Assembly (NCBI GenBank): GCA_964475755.1
Contig: CAYYXR010000001.1
Span: 205,022-269,021, forward strand
Reading direction: 5' to 3'
From: UBA11612 sp964475755
GTDB lineage: Bacteria > Pseudomonadota > Alphaproteobacteria > Rhodospirillales > Rhodospirillaceae
Length of the DNA stretch: 64,000 nucleotides
How positions within the stretch are numbered: the stretch's first letter is position 1; each line of letters begins with the position of its first letter. The notes beneath the pieces were generated by a model that was not told the DNA's origin, made no database searches, and saw only the letters and a program-made list of their open reading frames with translations. The translations under genes were made by a program, and so were the position numbers. This document shows, piece after piece, positions 7,333 to 16,379 of this stretch.

Positions 7333-9858
7333 ATGCCGAGCGATACAAAAACCAAGAAACCTCTGTCATTGGGCCGGGGCAAACTTGAACTCAAAAAGAC
7401 TGTCGAATCCGGTCAGGTGCGGCAGAGCTTCTCGCATGGCCGCTCAAAGGTCGTTCAGGTCGAGCGCAAGCGTAAGCGCCAATTCGAGATCGGCGCCGAC
7501 GGCAAGGTCCAAGAGGTCAAAGCGCCTTCCGCGGCTATCAAGGCGAAAGCCAAGGCCGCGTTGGAAAAAGAAACGGCGCAGCAGCACGGCACGCTGACAG
7601 AAGACGAAAAAGCGCATCGCCTGAAGGCGCTCCAAGACGCGATAAAGGCGGATGAAGAGACCCGCCGTCAGGTCGAAGAAGACGAAAAGCGCGAAGCCGA
7701 AGAGGCCGCTAAGCGCGCCGCAGAGGAAGCCGCCAAACCTGCCGAGGAACCGCCTGCGCCAGAGCCTGAACAAGCCGAGGCGGCAAAACCCGCTGAGCCG
7801 GAACCAGAGATACCGCAGCCGCCGGCTCCGGACACCGCGCCTGATGCGCCGCGCGCACGCCGGGAGGTCGCAGACGAAGACGAAGACGAAGCCAAACCGC
7901 GCAAATCCAAAACAGGCCACAAGCCGCCGACGGTTAAACGGACCGAGCCGCGCAGGCGCGCGGGCAAGCTGACGATTTCTGCCGCCCTTGAAGGCGATGA
8001 CGCCATGGAACGCAGCCGTTCCATTGCTTCGATGCGCCGCGCGGTGGAGAAGGAGCGCCGCAAGGCGCAACAAAAGCAGCCGATGAACACGGAGAAGGTG
8101 GTACGTGAAGTCGTGCTTCCGGAAACGATCACCGTGCAAGAGCTGTCTAACCGCATGGCAGAGCGCTCCGGGAATGTCATCAAGACACTTATGAAACTCG
8201 GCGTCATGGCCACGATTAACGAAGTTGTGGATGCCGATACGGCGGAACTGGTTGCGCAAGAATTTGGACACCGCGTCAAGCGGATCACGGAAGCCTCGGT
8301 GGAGGACGCCCTGCAAACCGGTGACGACGATCCGGCAACTCTCAAACAGCGTCCGCCTGTTGTCACTGTAATGGGGCACGTTGACCACGGCAAAACGTCA
8401 CTTTTAGACGCCTTGCGCTCTTCCAGTGTGGTCAGCGGTGAAGCCGGCGGCATCACGCAGCACATCGGCGCTTATCAAGTCCGCACCCCAAAGGGCCAAA
8501 AGATTACCTTCATCGATACACCCGGCCACGAAGCGTTTACCGCGATGCGCGCGCGCGGCGCCAAGGTGACCGACATAGTCGTGCTGGTGGTCGCCGCAGA
8601 CGATAGCATCATGCCCCAGACGATCGAGGCCATTAAGCATGCAAAAGCCGGTGACGTGCCCATCATCGTTGCCATCAACAAAATGGATGTGCCGGGTGCG
8701 GATGCCAACCGCGTCAAGACAGACCTCCTGAGCCACGAAGTCGTTGTCGAAGGCATGGGTGGCGATGTTTTGTGCGTGGAGGTTTCTGCGCTTAAGAAGA
8801 CCAACCTCGACAAACTTGAGGAAGCGATCCTTCTGCAAGCCGAACTGCTCGATCTGAAAGCAAACCCGGACCGCCCGGCCGAAGGCGCGATTGTCGAAGC
8901 GAAAATGGAAAAGGGCGTTGGGTCTGTCGGCACCGTGCTCGTCCAGCGCGGCACGCTGCATGTCGGCGACTTGTTTGTGGCCGGTCCCGAGTGGGGCCGC
9001 GTGCGCGCCCTTGTCAACGAACACGGCAAGCAAGTGAAATCGGCCATGCCGTCTGCGCCTGTGGAAGTGGTCGGCTTTGGTGGAACGCCGGCGGCCGGCG
9101 ATGATTTTATTGTGGTCGCAGACGAAGCGCGCGCCCGTGAAATCTCCGAATACCGCAAACGCAAGATTCGCGAGAAAGAACAGGTCGCAGGCGTAAGCGG
9201 CTCAACCATGGAGCAGATGTTCGCCAAGATCAAAGCGGGTGAAGCCAAGGAATTGGGCGTGGTGATCAAAGCCGACGTTCAAGGATCTGTGGAAGCTCTG
9301 ACGGGCACGCTCCAAAAGCTCGGCAGCGACGAAGTGAAGATCAATGTTATTCACGGCGCCGTTGGGCCCGTCAATGAGTCGGATGTGACGCTGGCGCGCG
9401 CATCCAATGCCGTGATCATCGGCTTTAACGTACGTGCCAATGCGCAAGCCCGTGAGGTCGCCAAGCGCGACAACATCGACATTCGTTACTACTCTATCAT
9501 TTACGATGTTGCCGACGATCTGAAGAATCTTCTTACCGGCATGCTCTCGCCGAAGTTCAAGGAAGCCTTCATCGGCTACGCCGAAATTCGCGAAGTGTTC
9601 AATATTTCCAAGGTCGGCAAGATCGCAGGCTGCATGGTCACACAAGGCGTCATCAAACGCGGCTGCAAAGTGCGTTTGCTGCGCGATAACGTTGTCATTC
9701 ACGAAGGCGACCTCTCGCAACTCAAGCGCTTTAAGGATGACGCCAAAGAAGTGCGCGAAGGTTACGAATGCGGCATGGCGCTGGCCAGCTATCAGGACAT
9801 TCAGGTCGGCGATGTTATTGAGTGTTTCGAACTGGAACAGGTTGCCGCCACGCTCTAA
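7333..9858 (+). CDS. infB: Translation initiation factor IF-2
   Basis: GTPase that brings initiator fMet-tRNA to the 30S subunit. 841 aa, with a long charged, Ala/Glu/Pro-rich N-terminal region (to about residue 250), the IF2_N module (ETITVQELSNRMAERSG), and a GTPase domain with VMGHVDHGKTSLLDALR (G1), DTPGHEAF (G3) and NKMD (G4). The C-terminal domains end in FELEQVAATL. The central member of the nusA operon, intact throughout. Confidence 0.98.
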   Translation: MPSDTKTKKPLSLGRGKLELKKTVESGQVRQSFSHGRSKVVQVERKRKRQFEIGADGKVQEVKAPSAAIKAKAKAALEKETAQQHGTLTEDEKAHRLKALQDAIKADEETRRQVEEDEKREAEEAAKRAAEEAAKPAEEPPAPEPEQAEAAKPAEPEPEIPQPPAPDTAPDAPRARREVADEDEDEAKPRKSKTGHKPPTVKRTEPRRRAGKLTISAALEGDDAMERSRSIASMRRAVEKERRKAQQKQPMNTEKVVREVVLPETITVQELSNRMAERSGNVIKTLMKLGVMATINEVVDADTAELVAQEFGHRVKRITEASVEDALQTGDDDPATLKQRPPVVTVMGHVDHGKTSLLDALRSSSVVSGEAGGITQHIGAYQVRTPKGQKITFIDTPGHEAFTAMRARGAKVTDIVVLVVAADDSIMPQTIEAIKHAKAGDVPIIVAINKMDVPGADANRVKTDLLSHEVVVEGMGGDVLCVEVSALKKTNLDKLEEAILLQAELLDLKANPDRPAEGAIVEAKMEKGVGSVGTVLVQRGTLHVGDLFVAGPEWGRVRALVNEHGKQVKSAMPSAPVEVVGFGGTPAAGDDFIVVADEARAREISEYRKRKIREKEQVAGVSGSTMEQMFAKIKAGEAKELGVVIKADVQGSVEALTGTLQKLGSDEVKINVIHGAVGPVNESDVTLARASNAVIIGFNVRANAQAREVAKRDNIDIRYYSIIYDVADDLKNLLTGMLSPKFKEAFIGYAEIREVFNISKVGKIAGCMVTQGVIKRGCKVRLLRDNVVIHEGDLSQLKRFKDDAKEVREGYECGMALASYQDIQVGDVIECFELEQVAATL

Positions 9859-9905
9859 GGCGCCGCGACGCGTATTGATCGCGCCCCGTATCAAGGAACC
9901 GCCCC

Positions 9906-10331
9906 ATGGCGAAACAACGGTCCAAAGCACCGGGCCAGCGGCAATTACGCGTCGGCGAGGAAATTCGCCACGCCCTAGCTTGGATTCTCGAGCGCGACAC
10001 ACTGCGTGATCCCGCCCTCGCTGGCGTAAAAGTTACGATCACCGAGGTGCGCCCGAGCCCCGACTTAAGGCACGCGCGGGTCTACGTAGTGCCATTGGGC
10101 GGCGGTGATGCGACGAGCATTTTAGAGGGTCTAAAAAGGGTGAAACCTTTCCTTCGCCGCGAGATCGCCCGGCGTGTTCAGATCAAATACATTCCTGATC
10201 TCATCTTTGCTGCCGACAATAGCTTTGATGAGGCCGAGCATATTTCGCGCCTTTTGCACAAACCCGAGGTCGCCCGCGATCTGGAACCCCATGAGGATGA
10301 AGATCCGTCGGAGAATCCAAGTGGGGCGTAA
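9906..10331 (+). CDS. rbfA: 30S ribosome-binding factor RbfA
   Basis: Binds the 16S rRNA 5' helix region in late 30S maturation. 141 aa with the family pattern: RVGEEIRHALAWIL, an acidic-flanked VTITEVRPSPDLRHARVYV, and the terminal IPDLIFAADNSFDEAEHI. Its 3' end overlaps the truB start by 11 nt, so the two are translationally coupled. Confidence 0.95.
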   Translation: MAKQRSKAPGQRQLRVGEEIRHALAWILERDTLRDPALAGVKVTITEVRPSPDLRHARVYVVPLGGGDATSILEGLKRVKPFLRREIARRVQIKYIPDLIFAADNSFDEAEHISRLLHKPEVARDLEPHEDEDPSENPSGA

Positions 10332-11247
10332 GCGGCGGGGCGAAGCCATAAGCGGCTGGATCGCCATCGATAAACCGGGTGGGCTGACCGCAGCGAAGGT
10401 CGTTGCGAAGGTAAAGTGGGCTTTAAACGCCGCAAAAGCCGGACATGGGGGTACTTTGGACCCTTTGGCCACCGGAATTCTGCCGATTTGCCTCGGCGAG
10501 GCCACTAAAACGGTGAATTTCGCCATGAATGGGCGAAAAACATATGAATTTGAGGTCAAATGGGGCGAAAAGACCGATACAGACGACTCGGAAGGCACGG
10601 TAACGGCCTCGTCCTACACCCGGCCAGCCATCGGGGCCATTACCGCGGCACTGCCCGCGTTCATAGGCCAGATCGAGCAGGTCCCGCCCGACTATTCTGC
10701 GGTCAAGGTGAACGGCCAGCGCGCATACGACCTCGCCCGCACCAGCCAGCCCCTGGCTTTGAGCGCAAAAATCGTGACGGTTCATGAATTTGAGTTTCTT
10801 GAAGCGATCGATTCCGACCGGGCGCGGTTTCGTGTGAATTGCGGTAAAGGCACCTATGTGCGCGCCCTGGTCCGCGACCTTGCTACGGCACTCGGCACGC
10901 TGGGCCACATCACGGTTCTTCGGCGGACCCGATGCGGGCCCTTTTCGGAAAACCACGCGATTTCTCTGGAAAAGCTGGAGGCCCTGGGGCATAAAGCCGC
11001 CGCTTCTGAGTACCTTCTCCCGGTCAAGACCGTGCTGGACGACATCCCGGCCCTGGCCCTGACGGAAGAAGAGGCCCGCCGCATGACACTCGGGCAGACC
11101 GTCGCCTTATGGCCGGTGGTCAAACGCAGCACCGTTTCAGGACTTGAGCAAGGCGCAGCCGTGCAAGCCCTATGCGGAGAAAGGCTGATTGCGGTGGCCG
11201 AGGTCGGTAACGGCATTGTCCGTCCCGTCCGCGTTTTGAACACATAG
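10321..11247 (+). CDS. truB: tRNA pseudouridine-55 synthase
   Basis: Forms the universal T-loop pseudouridine 55. The catalytic motif GHGGTLDPLATGILP carries the nucleophilic Asp, with YSAVKVNGQRAYDLAR and KGTYVRALVRDLA further on. GTG 10321 is chosen: CGGAG at 10309-10313 is well spaced and the protein then begins GRKRRGEAISGWIAIDKP. The longer frames that begin upstream lie inside rbfA. About 308 aa, normal length. Confidence 0.95.
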   Translation: MGRKRRGEAISGWIAIDKPGGLTAAKVVAKVKWALNAAKAGHGGTLDPLATGILPICLGEATKTVNFAMNGRKTYEFEVKWGEKTDTDDSEGTVTASSYTRPAIGAITAALPAFIGQIEQVPPDYSAVKVNGQRAYDLARTSQPLALSAKIVTVHEFEFLEAIDSDRARFRVNCGKGTYVRALVRDLATALGTLGHITVLRRTRCGPFSENHAISLEKLEALGHKAAASEYLLPVKTVLDDIPALALTEEEARRMTLGQTVALWPVVKRSTVSGLEQGAAVQALCGERLIAVAEVGNGIVRPVRVLNT

Positions 11248-11264
11248 TCCTAAAGGAGTACCCG

Positions 11265-11534
11265 ATGTCGATTACACAAGAGCGCAAAGAGGCGCTCATA
11301 AAAGAATATGCCACCAAAGACGGCGACACAGGTTCGCCCGAAGTTCAGGTGGCGATCATGAGCGAACGTATCAAAAACCTCACCGAACACTTCAAAGATC
11401 ACGCCAAGGACAACCACTCCCGGCGCGGCCTTTTGAAGATGGTCGCTCAACGCCGTCGTATGCTTGACTATCTGAAAGCCAGCTCGAAAGAGCGATACGA
11501 GAATCTGATCTCACGACTCGGATTGCGGCGCTAG
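11265..11534 (+). CDS. rpsO: 30S ribosomal protein S15
   Basis: 89 aa, a complete S15 with GSPEVQVAIMSERIKNLTEH and the typical end RRRMLDYLKASSKERYENLI. ATG 11265 is preceded by AAAGGAG. It follows truB by 17 nt and precedes pnp after a structured 366-bp leader, the conserved truB-rpsO-pnp order. Confidence 0.98.
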   Translation: MSITQERKEALIKEYATKDGDTGSPEVQVAIMSERIKNLTEHFKDHAKDNHSRRGLLKMVAQRRRMLDYLKASSKERYENLISRLGLRR

Positions 11535-11900
11535 CGCGTTGATGTTCCCGTTCACCGGCGGTTACGCATTTTGAACGTTGCCTGCTCAAAGCAGGCGGAC
11601 GCTAAAGGTGCTGCCGACAGCAGCGCACGGAAACGGGATTAAAGACTTTGCCGCTGCCGTTCGCGTCTTTGCGAACGAGAATGCGCTAAGCCGAGATTCG
11701 GCGCGGCGTATGTTGCTGGTTTACCGCATGGGCGGCAAATCACATGAGAGGTTGCGTGGGCATGAAAAAACAAGAGCCCGCGCGGGATCGAAATCCCGGC
11801 TCGCTAACCTCTGACCGTTTTTGTCTGCATGGGCAGGCCGCTGACGGTGAGCCGGGCGCACAATCCGGTGCCGGTCCGTGAGGGAAAAGGAAAAACTGAT
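11535..11900 (+). other. Structured rpsO-pnp intergenic region (pnp leader)
   Basis: 366 bp without a convincing gene. It holds a 7-bp hairpin (GCCTGCT/AGCAGGC, 11580-11596) and a larger one at 11774-11802, whose two stem blocks (GAGCC/GGCTC and GGGAT/ATCCC) close on a CGAA tetraloop. In other bacteria the pnp leader is cut by RNase III and PNPase to autoregulate pnp. These stems are the natural candidates here, by inference. A 78-codon frame at 11578 has no ribosome binding site and no family resemblance. Confidence 0.5.
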
Positions 11901-14036
11901 ATGTCCATGTTTAAAGTACATCGTAAGGAATTGGATTGGGGCGGACGCAAGCTGGTTTTGGAAACCGGCAAGATTGCCCGCCAGGCTGACGGCGCCGTGA
12001 TGGTGTCATATGGCGATACAACCGTGTTATGTACCGCTGTTGGAGCCAGATCTCCCAAACCGGGAGTCGATTTTTTTCCGCTGACCGTTAATTACCAAGA
12101 AAAGACATCTGCCGCAGGCAAAATCCCAGGCGGGTTTTTCAAACGCGAAGGCCGCCCGACGGAAAAGGAAACACTGACGTCGCGCCTGATCGACCGTCCG
12201 ATCCGCCCGCTGTTCCATCCCAATTACCGCAATGAAACGCAGGTTATCTGCACCGTGCTTTCGCACGATTTGAAAAACGATCCTGATGTTGTAGCCATGA
12301 TCGGTGCGTCCGCCGCGCTCACCATTTCCGGCATTCCGTTCATGGGTCCGATCGGTGCTGTGCGCGTCGGATACGTCGACGGCCAATACGTGCTCAACCC
12401 ATTCATGGAAGACGTTGCCGCGTCTGAACTTGAACTTGTTGTCGCCGGAACGCGCGAAGGCGTCCTGATGGTTGAGTCGGAAGCAAAAGAGCTTTCCGAA
12501 GAGATCATGTTAGGGGCCGTAACCTTCGCCCATGAACAGATCCAACCGGTCATTCAGGCCATTATTCAGTTGGCTGAGTCGTGCGCCAAGGAACCCTTCG
12601 ACCTCACGCCCGAGGCGGAAGAAGTGGGCGTCGTCAAATCCAAGTTTGAAGCTTTCGCCGGTGACCTGGCCGAAGCCTATAAAAATCAGGTGAAGCAGGA
12701 CCGCTACGCCGCGGTCGATGCCGTGAAGTCAAAAGCCATTGAAAGTCTTGGTGAGAACGAAGCTGAAGTCGCAGTTGCCGGAAAAGTACTCAAAGAAATG
12801 GAGTCCGACGTTGTTCGCGGCAACATTCTGAAAACCGGCGTGCGCATTGATGGCCGCGACACCAAGACTGTTCGTCCCATCGAAATCGAAGTGGGCGTGC
12901 TTCCCCGTACACACGGGTCAGCGCTGTTCACGCGCGGCGAAACACAGGCGCTTGTGACCACTACCCTCGGCACGGGTCAGGACGAACAGATCATTGACGC
13001 GCTTGAGGGCGAATACCGGCAAAACTTCATGCTGCACTACAACTTCCCGCCCTATTCAGTGGGGGAAGCCGGCCGCATGGGTGGACCGGGCCGCCGCGAA
13101 ATCGGCCACGGCAAACTCGCGTGGCGTGCCGTGCACCCGCTTTTGCCAAGCCGTGAAGATTTTCCATACACCCTGCGCGTTGTGTCGGAGATTACGGAGT
13201 CAAACGGATCATCCTCGATGGCAACCGTTTGCGGCACATCCTTGTCTCTGATGGACGCCGGCGTTCCCTTGCCGCGCCCCGTCGCAGGCATCGCCATGGG
13301 CCTGATCAAGGAAGGCGACGAGTTCGCCGTCCTCTCCGACATCCTTGGCGACGAAGACCATCTCGGCGATATGGACTTCAAGGTTGCGGGCACCGAACAA
13401 GGTGTGACGTCTCTGCAGATGGACATCAAGATTACGTCCATCACAAAGGAAATCATGGAGATCGCGCTCAACCAGGCCCGCGATGGCCGATTGCATATTC
13501 TCGGTGAGATGGCCAAGGCCATGACCGGTGCGCGCGAGTCTGTTGCGCAACATGCACCGCGCATCACCACACTGAACGTGCCGAAAGACAAGATTCGCGA
13601 AATCATCGGCACCGGCGGCAAAGTGATCCGTGAACTGCAGGAAACCACAGGCACCAAGATCGATATTGAGGACGATGGCACCGTGCGTGTTGCTTCGGCC
13701 GATCAGGAGATGATGGAAGAGGCGGTCAAGCGCATCAAAGACATCGTCGCCGAACCGGAAGTGGGCGTGATCTACACCGGCACCGTTGTGAAGCTTATGG
13801 ACTTCGGTGCGTTCGTCAATTTCCTCGGCAAGCGAGACGGCCTTGTGCACATCTCTGAACTCGCACCCAAGCGCGTCGAGCAAGTCAGCGATGTCGTTCA
13901 GGAAGGCGATGTGGTTAAGGTGAAGTGCCTGGCCATCGACGACCGCGGCAAGGTCAAGCTCAGCATGAAGCGCGTGGACCAAGCTACGGGCCAAGATCTC
14001 GACACTGCGGAACAAGAACCGGCAGCGGAAGCTTAG
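11901..14036 (+). CDS. pnp: Polyribonucleotide nucleotidyltransferase (PNPase)
   Basis: A phosphorolytic 3'-5' exoribonuclease and degradosome component. It has two RNase PH-like domains (TGKIARQADGAVMVSYGDTT and FTRGETQALVTTTLGTG), then a KH domain (IIGTGGKVIRELQETTG) and an S1 domain (GTVVKLMDFGAFVNFLG). ATG 11901 is preceded by AAGGAA with good spacing and yields about 711 aa. The in-frame extension back to 11829 has no support. Confidence 0.97.
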   Translation: MSMFKVHRKELDWGGRKLVLETGKIARQADGAVMVSYGDTTVLCTAVGARSPKPGVDFFPLTVNYQEKTSAAGKIPGGFFKREGRPTEKETLTSRLIDRPIRPLFHPNYRNETQVICTVLSHDLKNDPDVVAMIGASAALTISGIPFMGPIGAVRVGYVDGQYVLNPFMEDVAASELELVVAGTREGVLMVESEAKELSEEIMLGAVTFAHEQIQPVIQAIIQLAESCAKEPFDLTPEAEEVGVVKSKFEAFAGDLAEAYKNQVKQDRYAAVDAVKSKAIESLGENEAEVAVAGKVLKEMESDVVRGNILKTGVRIDGRDTKTVRPIEIEVGVLPRTHGSALFTRGETQALVTTTLGTGQDEQIIDALEGEYRQNFMLHYNFPPYSVGEAGRMGGPGRREIGHGKLAWRAVHPLLPSREDFPYTLRVVSEITESNGSSSMATVCGTSLSLMDAGVPLPRPVAGIAMGLIKEGDEFAVLSDILGDEDHLGDMDFKVAGTEQGVTSLQMDIKITSITKEIMEIALNQARDGRLHILGEMAKAMTGARESVAQHAPRITTLNVPKDKIREIIGTGGKVIRELQETTGTKIDIEDDGTVRVASADQEMMEEAVKRIKDIVAEPEVGVIYTGTVVKLMDFGAFVNFLGKRDGLVHISELAPKRVEQVSDVVQEGDVVKVKCLAIDDRGKVKLSMKRVDQATGQDLDTAEQEPAAEA

Positions 14037-14049
14037 GCTTCTGCCGCCT

Positions 14050-14781
14050 GTGAATATCCCGCGCGTCATTGCGCACCGTGGTTCGCCTCGGAAGGCGCCG
14101 GAGAACACTCTGGCGTCTTTCCGTATGGCGGCGGCGGATGGCGCAACTTGGGTCGAATTCGACGCGGCGCTAACGTTCGATAGCCGCGTTGTTATTTTCC
14201 ACGACGATTCCCTCGAACGAACAACGGACGGTGAAGGCCTGCTTTCACAAACCCCCTTCGATGCGCTGGGCGCGCTTGATGCAGGGGGCTGGTTCGCGCC
14301 ACAATTCCGCGGCGAGCCGATTCCAACCTTAGAAGAAGCTCTGGAGACTCTGGCTGGTCTTGGGCTTGGCTTTAATATGGAGTTGAAGGTCGATCCTGGC
14401 CGGGAGGTTGATCTCGCCGCACTTGCACTGCCCATTGTGGCTGCATGCTGGCCTAAAAGTGTGCCGGTTCCGCTCGTTTCAAGTTTTTCCCGTCAGGCGA
14501 TTGCAGCCGCAAAAGAGGCGCAGCCGGACTGGCCACGGGGCTTGATTTTTGATGATAGGCCTGAGGACTGGCTGGAGGTTGCGCAAGCACTCGAACTTGC
14601 AACACTCAACGCCAATCATCAGCACCTGACGAAGGAAAGCGTTGCGGCCATGCGCGGCGCCGGTTTCGCCGTACTGGCATACACTGTAAATGATGCGGAT
14701 CGCGCCGATGAGTTGTTCAGTTGGGGTGTTCAATCTGTATTTACAGACATTCCCGACATTCTCTTGAAATCATTAGCCTGA
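14050..14781 (+). CDS. Glycerophosphodiester phosphodiesterase family protein
   Basis: Hydrolyses glycerophosphodiesters to glycerol-3-phosphate and an alcohol (UgpQ-like, cytoplasmic; no signal peptide). It shows the signature IAHRGSPRKAPENTLASFRMAAADGA, VEFDAAL and FHDDSLERTT, and near the end AYTVNDADRADELFSWGVQSVFTD. 243 aa, GTG start 14 bp after pnp, so probably co-transcribed with it. Confidence 0.93.
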   Translation: MNIPRVIAHRGSPRKAPENTLASFRMAAADGATWVEFDAALTFDSRVVIFHDDSLERTTDGEGLLSQTPFDALGALDAGGWFAPQFRGEPIPTLEEALETLAGLGLGFNMELKVDPGREVDLAALALPIVAACWPKSVPVPLVSSFSRQAIAAAKEAQPDWPRGLIFDDRPEDWLEVAQALELATLNANHQHLTKESVAAMRGAGFAVLAYTVNDADRADELFSWGVQSVFTDIPDILLKSLA

Positions 14782-14851
14782 TCAGTGCGGCTCCTATGCA
14801 AAAATTTGTCAAAACCAGGAGAAGAATCAGGCGAATTTCCGCCGAGTTTCC

Positions 14852-14880
14852 TTGGTTCACACGCTTTGAAGCCCTATATT
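14852..14880 (+). promoter_or_regulatory. Sigma-70-like promoter for the flavin oxidoreductase gene
   Basis: TTGGTT (14852-14857), a 17-bp spacer, and TATATT (14875-14880) in the gap before the gene at 14980. The predicted 5' leader is about 95 nt. Confidence 0.55.
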
Positions 14881-14979
14881 GCCCTCGCGAATCGGCTGCC
14901 GGAACAAGGGATATGGGGGCAGCGATGGGGAAGATGTCCCCGGGACACTTTCAAAATTTAGTTGAACGGAGCTCGTAGC

Positions 14980-16377
14980 GTGAAAGCGCTGAACGCAATC
15001 CGCATTGCCGGTCAGGAAGTTTTGCCGATTATCGAAGGCGGCAAGGGCATTAGTGTTTCCAACGGATTGAGTTCGGGCGCTTGGGCCGCAGCGGGCGGTA
15101 TCGGCACATTCTCTGGCGTGAACGCAGATTCTTTCGATCCGAGCGGAGCGCCCATTCCGCAAATCTACAAAGGCCGCACGCGCAAGGAGCGCCACGAAGA
15201 ATTGCTGCGCTACGCGATTGACGGCGGTATCGAGCAAGCGCGCATCGCCCACGAAACACGCGGCAACCAAGGCCGCTTGCATATCAATATTCTTTGGGAA
15301 ATGGGCGGCGCCGAACAGGTTCTGACGGGCGTACTTGATAAGTGCCGAGATTTGATCCACGGCGTCACATGCGGTGCGGGTATGCCGTATCGCCTGGCGG
15401 AAATCGCCGCCAGCTACCGCGTGCATTATTACCCAATCATTTCGTCCGGCCGAGCATTCCGTGCGCTGTGGAAACGCGCTTATCACAAATTCGAAGAGTT
15501 CCTGGGCGGCGTCGTTTACGAAGATCCGTGGCTGGCCGGTGGGCACAACGGCCTGTCGAACTCAGAGGATCCGCGCAGCCCGGAAGATCCCTATCCGCGG
15601 ATTGTCGCGCTGCGCAATGTCATGAATGAAGCCGGGCTGAAAGATACGCCGATCATCATGGCCGGTGGCGTCTGGTGGCTAAGCGAATGGGATCACTGGC
15701 TCGATAACCCCGAGGTTGGGCCCGTAGCCTTCCAGTTCGGAACGCGGCCGCTGCTCACAAAAGAAAGCCCGATTTCCGAAGAATGGAAGAAGAGGCTGAC
15801 GCAATTGAAACCAGGTGATGTTCACCTGCACCGGTTCAGCCCAACAGGGTTTTACTCCTCGGCCGTGCACAACGGTTTTCTTGCCGAACTTGAAGCGCGC
15901 AGTGACCGGCAAATTCCATTTACCGACGAGCCTGTCGGGGCACACGACACATCCCTTAGCATCGGCGCACGCAAGCGCGACGTCTATGTCACGGCCGCCG
16001 ACAAAATCCGTGCGGAAGAGTGGGTTGCGCAGGGCTTTACCGATTCCATGAAGACACCGGACTCGACGTTGATTTTTGTCACGCCGCCCAAGGCCGAAGA
16101 AATCCGCGCCGACCAAAGCGCCTGCATGGGGTGCCTATCGGCGTGCTCGTTCTCCAATTGGGCGCAGACGGAATCAGGTTCCACGGGTCGCAAGGCCGAC
16201 CCGCGCAGTTTCTGTATTCAGAAAACCCTGCAAAACATCGCCCATAAAGGCAACATCGAGGAAGAATTGATGTTCGCCGGGCACAACGCCTACCGATTCA
16301 GCCAGGACCCCTGGTACAAGAACGGCTTCATCCCTTCGGTCCGCGAGCTCGTCGACCGCATCATGACCGGTTGGTAA
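14980..16377 (+). CDS. Nitronate monooxygenase-like FMN oxidoreductase with C-terminal Cys cluster
   Basis: A TIM-barrel flavin enzyme of the 2-nitropropane dioxygenase/nitronate monooxygenase superfamily, about 465 aa. Family features are VSNGLSSGAWAAAGGIGTF near the N-terminus, GVTCGAGMP and IIMAGGVWW. GTG 14980 is preceded by ACGGAGC. The C-terminal 90 residues add C382-x2-C385-x3-C389 and C412 (ACMGCLSACSF), which resembles the Fe-S motif of the 2,4-dienoyl-CoA reductase group of flavin enzymes rather than ordinary nitronate monooxygenases. The substrate is unknown. It is a single gene with its own promoter, facing an acetyltransferase remnant. Confidence 0.8.
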   Translation: MKALNAIRIAGQEVLPIIEGGKGISVSNGLSSGAWAAAGGIGTFSGVNADSFDPSGAPIPQIYKGRTRKERHEELLRYAIDGGIEQARIAHETRGNQGRLHINILWEMGGAEQVLTGVLDKCRDLIHGVTCGAGMPYRLAEIAASYRVHYYPIISSGRAFRALWKRAYHKFEEFLGGVVYEDPWLAGGHNGLSNSEDPRSPEDPYPRIVALRNVMNEAGLKDTPIIMAGGVWWLSEWDHWLDNPEVGPVAFQFGTRPLLTKESPISEEWKKRLTQLKPGDVHLHRFSPTGFYSSAVHNGFLAELEARSDRQIPFTDEPVGAHDTSLSIGARKRDVYVTAADKIRAEEWVAQGFTDSMKTPDSTLIFVTPPKAEEIRADQSACMGCLSACSFSNWAQTESGSTGRKADPRSFCIQKTLQNIAHKGNIEEELMFAGHNAYRFSQDPWYKNGFIPSVRELVDRIMTGW

Positions 16378-16379
16378 AC

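Noticed and set aside
11578..11814. 78-codon frame between rpsO and pnp
   Set aside because: No ribosome binding site, composition unlike neighbouring proteins, and it lies over the structured pnp leader.
13209..14435. 408-codon minus-strand frame opposite pnp
   Set aside because: Shadow frame; pnp and the phosphodiesterase gene fully explain the region.
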